DNA of 64,000 nucleotides from Acidithiobacillus ferrianus (GTDB lineage: Bacteria; Pseudomonadota; Gammaproteobacteria; Acidithiobacillales; Acidithiobacillaceae). The stretch is from NCBI RefSeq assembly GCF_010378095.1, contig NZ_WNJL01000037.1, positions 475,001-539,000 of the forward strand. The letters run 5' to 3'. Both the position numbers and the translations under genes were made by a program. The stretch's first letter is position 1, and each line of letters opens with the position of its first letter. Positions 48,690 through 54,771 of the stretch are shown here, piece after piece. The notes under the pieces were generated by a model. It worked only from the letters and a program-made list of their open reading frames with translations, ran no database searches and had not been told where the DNA came from.

Positions 48690-49254
48690 TCAGTCTGGCA
48701 TTGATTTGCAGTCTGCAACGGCATTATCACGAATCAGTTGCTGAAATTGTGCCGACGTACACAGATCGTGTCCGGGCCTTCATGACATCCAGGCATGAGA
48801 CCAGCAGTCACCACAGGTTTGTAATAACGTTTCTGTAGTACTGCGTTGCGCATCTCTTCTAACTTGAAATAGAAAATACGTAGCCCGATATACCTTTGCC
48901 CATTCGCTTCTTGAAGAAGTTCAAAAGCTAACTCCATATCCGGAGGGCTCGATCAGGGTGCGCGATAAGCTGATAACGTAGATGCAGCATCCCAAAAACT
49001 TCTGAAAGATTAACATCATGACCTATTAAAATCAACATGTTTGCACGAGATAAGAACTCGGAACTTGAGATGGTGCCTGATATCTATTAGTAGACCCGAG
49101 GAGGCTGACAATCAACTTCATGACTGGCGTAGCTCCGTGCCGTGCATAATAATGATCCTCTCGCGCTATCCTGGCATACAGATTCCGAAGATACAGCATA
49201 TGACTCATCACTTTCAATGAGCAAACCTTTCCCCATCCCACCTGATTGCACGGC
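48690..49254 (-). pseudogene. Histidine acid phosphatase (AppA/phytase-like), 3' part
   Basis: C-terminal half of the gene whose 5' half lies at 52416-53131. The reading passes through three frames: VGWGKVC, HMLYLRNLYARI and RHGATPVMKLIVSLL; then MLILIGHDVNLSEVFGML with the catalytic HD motif; then MELAFELLQEANGQRYIGLR and IFYFKLEEMRN; finally CTSAQFQQLIRDNAVADC to TGA 48690. These align in order with the second half of E. coli AppA (GWGRIT, FIAGHDTNL, ELVFERW, FQTLQQMRD, C-terminal Cys pair). At least two frameshifts make it dead. Confidence 0.8.
49247..49254. repeat. 8-bp target-site duplication, left copy
   Basis: TGCACGGC, repeated exactly at 52416-52423 immediately outside the opposite end of the inserted element. 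Eight bases is the duplication length known for ISL3-family elements. Confidence 0.8.
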
Positions 49255-49431
49255 GGCTCTTCGTCGGATCGAGTGGGTAGGGGGGTGGTAGAGGGCCGGG
49301 CCGAAAAGACATCACCTGGTCGGCGGACGCTCCCGTCGACGGCTGCGCAGGCACAAAAACTTTATCAACATGGCCTACCTGATCCTGGGTAAACAGGATC
49401 TCAGGCTACCCACTTAAAACGTCGAGGAACC
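49255..49431 (+). mobile_element. Mini-ISL3 (internally deleted copy) at the left end
   Basis: It has the left inverted repeat at 49255 and a right end at 49352-49431. The latter is nearly identical (77 of 80 bases) to 52336-52415, including the transposase C-terminus (HKNFINMAYLILGK). Everything between is deleted, leaving a 177-bp MITE-like unit. Confidence 0.75.
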
Positions 49432-49547
49432 CAGGAAGTTTTACAGATTGAGCCTTTCCCGCGATTTTCTCCTTACGTCATCTCAAAATCGCGAGATAGC
49501 CGAAAACTCGCGGGAGACTTCTGAGCGATTATCGTCCCTCCGCCCGC

Positions 49548-49853
49548 TCACTTGTCAGGTGTTCTGTGATGCTGTGCCCAAGTCTTGGCAGCCAATTGGG
49601 TGTAGGTGGCTTTTTGTGCGGGATTGAGCAATGCATAGCCTTGGAGATGGTAAGGAACCATTTCCCATCCTAATCGCATTTCTGCTTTCCCAACGCGGAT
49701 GATGTCACCTTTTATCGTTGCCAAGGTCGGATGTGCGGTAGCGGCGTCCTTTTCGTACTTGTCATATGCGTGCTGCAGTGCCCTGTCATCCTCGATGGTG
49801 TGCATAGCCATCTCATCCTTGATCTGGCTTTCCCTCTGGATTTGTCCGGGCAT
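49548..49853 (-). CDS. Small hypothetical protein, Spy/CpxP-like in style
   Basis: 101 residues from ATG 49853, or MAMHTIED further in. The helical sequence contains VGKAEMRLGWEMVP and ALLNPAQKATYTQLAAKTW, reminiscent of the LTPEQR-type repeats of CpxP/Spy metal-stress proteins, but no signal peptide is seen. It is the leftmost cargo gene of the ISL3-type element and is separated by ~270 bases from the aldolase operon. Confidence 0.5.
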   Translation of the reverse strand: MPGQIQRESQIKDEMAMHTIEDDRALQHAYDKYEKDAATAHPTLATIKGDIIRVGKAEMRLGWEMVPYHLQGYALLNPAQKATYTQLAAKTWAQHHRTPDK

Positions 49854-50053
49854 TAGACAATCCTTATAACAGTAAATATCTCCAGGTAAAACTAGGAGAT
49901 TTGGTTCGTGAACCGCTTAAAGCAGATTGAAGAGAAGCTAATACGCCTCCCAACCCACAGTCTAATCCAAGTCGGTTTCCTTTGCATAAAGGAGGTACAA
50001 AACGCGATATTTAGGAATCAGGCTGTGCCTGATCTCTTGATACCAATTTTCCA

Positions 50054-50081
50054 GTCTTCCCCACGCATGTGAGGGGAAGAC
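50054..50081 (-). repeat. Hairpin resembling a single type I-E CRISPR repeat
   Basis: GTCTTCCCC and GGGGAAGAC form a 9-bp stem around ACGCATGTGA, extendable by CAC/GTG with one bulged A. It lies 45 bases after the stop of the last aldolase-operon gene, so it may be that operon's terminator. The first 18 bases (GTCTTCCCCACGCATGTG) look like a type I-E CRISPR repeat, but only one copy is present. Confidence 0.5.
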
Positions 50082-50125
50082 GGGGGTTGCTGGGTGCTTA
50101 CCATCGTTGCGTGAAGGGCGCACCC

Positions 50126-50512
50126 TTAATTGCCTACGTAACCAAATTCTCCGCGCCATTGTACATGTTTAATATCCAGACTCAGCCAGCGCGGCAGGAA
50201 CGGTTCCACTCGCTTGATGGGGAAGGTTTGCAGATCGGGTACCGGTTGGTCGGATATCAGGCAGGTCTTCGTGCCGACGGCGCGGAACCCGATCCGTACT
50301 TGCTGCTCGCCGCCATCAAGCAGGAGGGCGTCAGGATGTTCTGACTCCAGGAACAGCACCTGTTTGCGAATCATGCAACTGAACAGCAATTCGAGATGTA
50401 CGAGCAATGGTGTCTCACGTTGCGCGAGCGCGCGTCGAGCGGCGGCGGTCAGGCGCAGTTCGATTGTACCGGCGAGTGTGCTGCTGGATTGCGCCGAGGT
50501 GACATCACTCAT
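50126..50512 (-). CDS. Unrecognised protein, last gene of the aldolase operon
   Basis: 128 residues from ATG 50512, overlapping the preceding CMD-like gene by 8 bases. It opens with TIELRLTAAARRALAQRETP, contains one Cys in ELLFSCMIRKQVLFL and another in VGTKTCLISD, and ends WLSLDIKHVQWRGEFGYVGN. It is soluble, with no membrane segment. I do not recognise the family. Tight coupling to the CMD-like, PadR and aldolase genes indicates a shared function. Confidence 0.7.
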   Translation of the reverse strand: MSDVTSAQSSSTLAGTIELRLTAAARRALAQRETPLLVHLELLFSCMIRKQVLFLESEHPDALLLDGGEQQVRIGFRAVGTKTCLISDQPVPDLQTFPIKRVEPFLPRWLSLDIKHVQWRGEFGYVGN

Positions 50513-50894
50513 TGGCGTTGTCTCCTGTGGATTCCCGCAGGGCCTGGCTGACCACTTGGACGCCCAGGTTGTAAGCCGGCATGCCGCCGACAATGGCTGC
50601 CGTTTCGCACACGCCGTGCAGCTCAGGCGCGTCTGCGCCTGCCTGGATTGCGGCACGTGCATGCAACAGAGCGGGTGCCTCACGGCCAAGTACCAGAAGC
50701 ATACCCAGATGGACAAGCTGCTGGGTTTTGCGTTCAAGCGGATTGTGATGGATTAACGTGTCGCGCAGGTGCTCGATGGCCTCGAGAGCGATCTCTCGGC
50801 CGGCCATGCGCGCCAGATCGATTCTCATGCGTACGCCATCGGGGATATATCCGAATAGTTCCTTGTAACGTGTCTCAACGGGAGTTTCATTCAT
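50505..50894 (-). CDS. Carboxymuconolactone-decarboxylase-like protein
   Basis: 129 residues. The CMD-fold pattern is RKTQQLVHLGMLLVLGR, HARAAIQAGADAPELHGVCE and AAIVGGMPAYNLGVQV. The CxxC found in AhpD-type members is absent (LLHAR at that site), so a peroxidase role is unlikely; it resembles the gamma-CMD branch. ATG overlaps the padR stop (ATGA). Probably an enzyme or binding protein acting with the class II aldolase. Confidence 0.8.
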   Translation of the reverse strand: MNETPVETRYKELFGYIPDGVRMRIDLARMAGREIALEAIEHLRDTLIHHNPLERKTQQLVHLGMLLVLGREAPALLHARAAIQAGADAPELHGVCETAAIVGGMPAYNLGVQVVSQALRESTGDNANE

Positions 50895-51271
50895 TTAGCG
50901 GATTCCTTAAGTGCTCGTGCGTTGCGGGCCGGCAGCGCATCGTAGCGTTGGATAAAGAGATCGAAGGCTTGTCGGCGGCGCGCAATGTCCTCGCGCCAGT
51001 CTGCCAATTCGTCAAGACCCACTGGTGTGATCTGGTAAACGCGGCGTGCCGCTCCAGAACCGACAGTGCTCCACTCCGAACGCAATGTGCCGCGCGCCTC
51101 CATCTCCCGCAGCAGGCGGTACAGATTGCCGACATCCACTTTGAGCCCTTCCGGCAGCAATTTATTGATGCTGCGGTGAAGGGCCAGGCCATGTGTCGGC
51201 TCTTCTGCACAGAGGAGCAGCGCAAAACTTGCCAGGTGTCGGCCCTGGCGATTGGACTCTCTGGGTCTCAA
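50891..51271 (-). CDS. PadR-family transcriptional regulator
   Basis: 126 residues from TTG 51271, which overlaps the aldolase stop (TTGA). The winged helix shows LASFALLLCAEEPTHGLALH, LKVDVGNLYRLLREMEARG and RVYQITPVGLDEL, the hallmark PadR pattern. PadR proteins often sense phenolic or other small aromatic effectors and repress their own operon. It is embedded in the operon between aldolase and CMD-like genes. Confidence 0.88.
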   Translation of the reverse strand: MRPRESNRQGRHLASFALLLCAEEPTHGLALHRSINKLLPEGLKVDVGNLYRLLREMEARGTLRSEWSTVGSGAARRVYQITPVGLDELADWREDIARRRQAFDLFIQRYDALPARNARALKESAK

Positions 51272-51930
51272 GACGCCTTCCGAAAACGTTGCATGCGTTC
51301 CGCCACTTCGCGATAAGCGGCATCGGGCAGTGCCTTTTCTCCGCCCAGGACGCGCGCATGCAGTACCAGCTCTGCGGCCTCTTCCAATGCCGTCAGGCGG
51401 TTCAGTGCCACTTCAGGAGTATCGCCCGTCACCAGTACGCCATGATTGGCCAGCAGCACGGCTACCGTATCGGGCCTATCGAATGCCTCGAGTATCCCAT
51501 TTACCGAGGCGCTCGAACCGCGCGGCGCCCAAGCGACGACGGGCACATCGGTATGCATGCCTTGGCGCAGCATCGGTTCGTAAACTGCGGGCACGGACTG
51601 CTGGGCGACGGCGAACGCTGTGCTGTGGGTCGGGTGGCAGTGAATGATCGCGCAGATGTCCGCACGATGCCGGTAAAGCCGGGTGTGCATCTCAATGATT
51701 TCGCGATAATTGGCATCGAAATCAGACTGCAGACCTTCGGCCGCGACCGGAAGCCAGGAGAGGTCCTTTTCACCCAGATTGGCGACCGAACCGCCACGGG
51801 TGATAAGCAGGCGGTCGTCCTGCCGCGCAGAAAGATTGGCGTGTGCACCACGGAACAGCAGACCGCGCTCACGCAGCGCATTGGCGGTACGAATCAGTTC
51901 CTGTGCCAGATTTAGTGTGCTGTCAGTCAT
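51268..51930 (-). CDS. Class II aldolase/adducin-family protein
   Basis: 220 residues from ATG 51930. The metal site is intact: IIHCHPTHSTAFA gives two His ligands and LLANHGVLVTG the third, with the candidate acid/base Glu in REIIEMH. LFRGAHANLSARQDDRLLIT is the substrate-phosphate region. The family includes fuculose-, ribulose- and tetronate-phosphate enzymes; the substrate cannot be named. It is first gene of the operon; the 270 bases upstream run to the IS fragment and must contain the promoter. Confidence 0.88.
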   Translation of the reverse strand: MTDSTLNLAQELIRTANALRERGLLFRGAHANLSARQDDRLLITRGGSVANLGEKDLSWLPVAAEGLQSDFDANYREIIEMHTRLYRHRADICAIIHCHPTHSTAFAVAQQSVPAVYEPMLRQGMHTDVPVVAWAPRGSSASVNGILEAFDRPDTVAVLLANHGVLVTGDTPEVALNRLTALEEAAELVLHARVLGGEKALPDAAYREVAERMQRFRKAS

Positions 51931-52203
51931 GAATCACCTCACAGTTAGATGTTTATTGGAAATATATGTAAATCACATATACATGGCACAAGAATACTCT
52001 TGGCTGTGAAGCAGTGCAAGCCATTTAGAACGTGAGGCGCATGCCGGCGGAGATGCGGCATTTGTCGGCGGTATGAAGGTTGCCATAACTCGGTTAGCGG
52101 TATGGGGATCTCTCTGCAAAAAGGGTGCCAAAAATCACGCAGGAAACTCCGCATTATCCTAAATTCACAGGAGACACAAGTATTCTGGCATTCCCCGCCC
52201 CCG

Positions 52204-52401
52204 GTGTCAGATACCGTCTTGAACCATTGGGATGGCGTGCTCCGCTGGTTCGAGAGCCAGATCAACAACGGCATTCTCGAAGGCTTCAACAGCCTCATCC
52301 AATCCGCCAAGGCCAAGGCTCGGGGTTACCGCACCCACAAAAACTTCATCAACATGGCCTACCTGATCCTGGGTAAACTGGATCTCAGGATACCCACTTA
52401 A
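52204..52401 (+). pseudogene. ISL3-family transposase, C-terminal fragment
   Basis: The reading includes LNHWDGVLRWFESQINNGIL, EGFNSLIQSAKAKARGYRTH and FINMAYLILGKLDLRIPT, then TAA. NGILEGFNSLIQ...AKARGYR is the conserved C-terminal region of ISL3 transposases (DDE domain). Everything upstream of ~52204 is missing. It forms the right end of the inserted element. Confidence 0.88.
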
Positions 52402-52415
52402 AACGTCGAGGAACC

Positions 52416-52423
52416 TGCACGGC
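52416..52423. repeat. 8-bp target-site duplication, right copy
   Basis: TGCACGGC, identical to 49247-49254 and directly outside the right inverted repeat (GAGGAACC). The phosphatase reading resumes here on the minus strand (GESFLMEWMESRA). Confidence 0.8.
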
Positions 52424-52800
52424 TTTCCATCCACTCCATCAGAAAAGATTCACCCACTGCATTGGCTACGTGAAGAGCTCCATTTATGTACATGGTTTTT
52501 TATTACAACTTTGTTTGGACTATTCAGCGCACATACACAGCGACCTTTTTGTCTAAGTCAGGGCAAAGAATATTTTTTATTTCATCCATATAGATTACGT
52601 ACTTATAATTATTGAGCAATGGATGTGAAATAGATTGCAGGTAGTGCTTTTCAGTAATGGATTTGTTCACAGGACATGCGTGCATTTTAACGGCATGGAA
52701 CAGAGGATCCTTACCATGAAGGACATGTCCGACTGTTACATGCTGAATTGGCCTGAATCCCTCCACAACACCGTCGCCGGTGGCGACAGTTCTTTCCATG

Positions 52801-52840
52801 TTATCCGCAAACACTTTTAGCTAAAAGTGTTTGCGGATAA
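52801..52840. repeat. Perfect 40-bp palindrome without a spacer
   Basis: Left arm TTATCCGCAAACACTTTTAG (52801-52820) is followed directly by its exact reverse complement (52821-52840). Read on the minus strand, the arm at 52821-52840 is antisense to the arm that encodes KVFADN of the phosphatase, so the left arm is native and the other is an inverted copy. No T-tract follows. Confidence 0.9.
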
Positions 52841-53192
52841 GCGTATATCGATTGATATAGTGCCTATAGTATGTTGAAATACCAAGACCCATCATCCTGG
52901 CTAAAAAGACCCCGTTTTCCGATAAAAACTATGTTTTATACTCCATGAAGGCCATCTATGACTCGACCACCGATCCAGTACCGCCCTGCTTTTTGTAGGA
53001 GATCGCACACTGTGGCGCATGAAAATAATTACTTTTTTAATAGTGAGGCTTGGATTACTCCTTGACGTGCTAGCGCTTTCAGTAAATAGTGATACTAACA
53101 AAAGCACAAATATAAACAACAAATTATTCATTACACCACCTCTCTAATATACCGCTATACTGCTGACCAATTCAGAAAAATGTCGAACCATT

Positions 53193-53774
53193 CTACCAAA
53201 CTTTAAATATCTTAGGAATTCGTGGTGATCTAAAAGCATGCAATAGTGCCACACTGATGTGCACCCACCAATATACCCAGACGAATTCCGAAATATAGTC
53301 GTGAATTTTTTTAGGAATTTGATAGATATGTATCGGTGCGGAAACTCCAAAGTTTGGGATAAGAAAAAACATGGTGACGCCAGTAAATGCCATGCCTGTG
53401 ACTGCAAACAATCCAAACCCTTGGACGAGGCCTGGAAGTCCTCCACGGAGTCCAGATTCTGGGAGATAACCTTTCACCATACCTGCAACGTCTGCACAAA
53501 TATTTTGCAGATAAGTTCCACGATAAGGAAACAGATGAGCACGAACCTGCTCGTTATAATATATTTGTAGCCAGAAAAGCGCGATGACGACAGCCGTAGT
53601 CATTCCCACCCACATATGTGCGTGGAAAAGAAGATGACGAAAATGAAGCTCTCCTTTCCTTTTCCAGATCGCCTTCATATCCAGTTCACTCATCAACTCG
53701 AAAGTCATAAGTACCGCAAGACAAATGTGAAGCCACCTAGTAGTTTTTGGCCACTCTAAAGTTCCCATACTCAC
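53193..53774 (-). CDS. Cytochrome b561-type membrane protein
   Basis: 193 residues from GTG 53774 (GGGAG upstream). It has four likely membrane helices with His positions typical of di-heme b561: TRWLHICLAVLMTFELM, LLFHAHMWVGMTTAVVIALF, LFAVTGMAFTGVTMFFLI, and HDYISEFVWVYWWVHISVAL. It would pass electrons from quinol or a periplasmic donor across the membrane. Placed between tonB and the phosphatase pseudogene in a receptor cluster, ferric-iron reduction is a possible role (inference). Confidence 0.8.
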   Translation of the reverse strand: MSMGTLEWPKTTRWLHICLAVLMTFELMSELDMKAIWKRKGELHFRHLLFHAHMWVGMTTAVVIALFWLQIYYNEQVRAHLFPYRGTYLQNICADVAGMVKGYLPESGLRGGLPGLVQGFGLFAVTGMAFTGVTMFFLIPNFGVSAPIHIYQIPKKIHDYISEFVWVYWWVHISVALLHAFRSPRIPKIFKVW

Positions 53775-53983
53775 TTAATTATTCTCCCTTTATATTAAAA
53801 TATTTACCGCTTCACGTGCTCAGCTGATGATCAAAGCCAGCGATAACTATACCCTTGCTTTGTGACAACCATGCGTCATTCATGATGACTATCATATACC
53901 ACCAACTTGTATAATTGCCACCAGCGCAAACTCCTCTGGTTTATTATAAAATCAGGTTCCTTACTTGATGACTATGATTATTG

Positions 53984-54697
53984 CTAAGTCTTAATGTGTA
54001 CATCGACTACAAATAAAGTATCCGTTTTCGGCATTTTTCTAGAAAATGCCGGGTATATAATGCTTCTAACGGCTTTCTCAGCGGTACGGTCCACAGCGCC
54101 GATACCGCTACTTCGTGATATTTTCGCCCACAGGACTCTGCCTTGTGGGGTCAATTCAAAGGACACCACCGTCATGCCTGAAAGACGCATCAACCGCAGT
54201 TCTTCCGGGATCCGCAAGTTAGCCTGAATTAATAACCGAACCTCTGAAACATAAAGGTCTACCGCCGACTGGCGCGCTGCCGGACTCGGTGCGGGCGGCG
54301 ATGGTGGCGCGAGCGGGGTCACCGGTGGCGTGTATACCGGTGCCCGCGGTGCGGGCGTTTTGGCGAGCAGCGGTTTGGGCGGCAGCGGATGATGCGCCAC
54401 CGGATGCGGAACTGGCCTCGGTATGGGTTTGGGCAGTGGTTTCGGGATCGGCTTCGGATGCACCACGGGCTTCGGTGGCGGGGGCAAAGGTTTGGGCTTG
54501 GGTGGTGCCGGTTTAATCATGTGGATCGCCATAATCTTTGGCTTTGGCTTGACCGTCACCGGCTGCGACAGATGGGAATAAATCAGTCCCCCGATCATCA
54601 GCGCCTCTATAACGGCACCAATCATCAGCGCCCTTCCGAAGTGATCCTTCTTGAACTTTGGGGACTGAACCGGGGAGGAGAGGGTAGCGGCGTTCAT
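53984..54697 (-). CDS. tonB: TonB energy-transducing protein
   Basis: 237 residues: cytoplasmic N-terminus, one membrane helix (LMIGAVIEALMIGGLIYSHL), then a long Pro/Lys-rich periplasmic spacer (residues ~50-140, KPKPLPPPPKPVVHPKPIPK), and the TonB C-terminal domain with LYVSEVRLLIQANLRIPEEL and GMTVVSFELTPQGRVLWAKI. The first periplasmic residues contain an Ser-x3-His-like pair only loosely (YSHLSQ). It works with ExbB/ExbD encoded ~8 kb upstream in the same direction. Confidence 0.92.
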   Translation of the reverse strand: MNAATLSSPVQSPKFKKDHFGRALMIGAVIEALMIGGLIYSHLSQPVTVKPKPKIMAIHMIKPAPPKPKPLPPPPKPVVHPKPIPKPLPKPIPRPVPHPVAHHPLPPKPLLAKTPAPRAPVYTPPVTPLAPPSPPAPSPAARQSAVDLYVSEVRLLIQANLRIPEELRLMRLSGMTVVSFELTPQGRVLWAKISRSSGIGAVDRTAEKAVRSIIYPAFSRKMPKTDTLFVVDVHIKT

Positions 54698-54771
54698 ACG
54701 TTCTCAAAATCCTTGCATAGGCCGGGTCGTGGCACGGAATATTCGGCGATTTTCGCGGTTGCACTGTTTGT

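Larger units (their letters stand above)
49255..52415. mobile_element. 3,161-bp ISL3-type composite/passenger element inserted in the phosphatase gene
   Basis: The left end starts GGCTCTTCGTCGGATCGAGT; the reverse complement of the right end starts GGTTCCTCGACGTTTTAAGT. They match at 18 of the first 25 positions, including AGTGGGTA at 18-25. It is flanked by the 8-bp repeat TGCACGGC. Inside are a 177-bp mini-ISL3 at the left, a five-gene cargo on the minus strand, and a C-terminal transposase fragment at the right. No intact transposase is present, so it can move only with help from another ISL3 copy. Confidence 0.8.
52416..53131 (-). pseudogene. Histidine acid phosphatase (AppA/phytase-like), 5' part
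   Basis: ATG 53131 (GAGG upstream), then a signal peptide (LLFIFVLLLVSLFTESAS), then the active-site motif KVIIFMRHSVRSPTKSRAVL (RHGxRxP with Gly changed to Ser) and HRWPSWSI. After a frameshift near 52945 it reads FLSENGVFLARMMGLGISTY; then the palindrome introduces a stop; then VFADNMERTVATG, KDPLFHAVKMHAC and, in another frame, GALHVANAVGESFLMEWMES. These match AppA in order (IADVDERT, DPLFNPLKTGVC, GAVSLASMLTEIFLL). Joined with 48690-49254 the gene would be ~427 codons; AppA precursor has 432. Confidence 0.82.

Noticed and set aside
48734..48937. 67-codon frame as a small hypothetical gene
   Set aside because: It aligns with the C-terminal ELVFERW...FQTLQQMRD part of AppA-type phosphatases and belongs to the pseudogene.
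50054..50081. A CRISPR array at 50 kb
   Set aside because: Only one repeat-like unit is present, with no second copy at ~61-bp spacing, so it is reported only as a resemblance.
49962..50159. 65-codon minus-strand frame behind the aldolase operon
   Set aside because: It overlaps the end of the operon and the hairpin, with no family match or ribosome site.
52524..52814. 96-codon frame as a free-standing gene
   Set aside because: Its sequence aligns to the middle of the histidine acid phosphatase and its GTG start lies inside the palindrome, so it is part of the pseudogene.
54289..54516. Repetitive sequence at 54.3-54.5 kb as a DNA repeat array
   Set aside because: The apparent repeat is the Pro/Lys codon-rich spacer of TonB, not an independent repeat.
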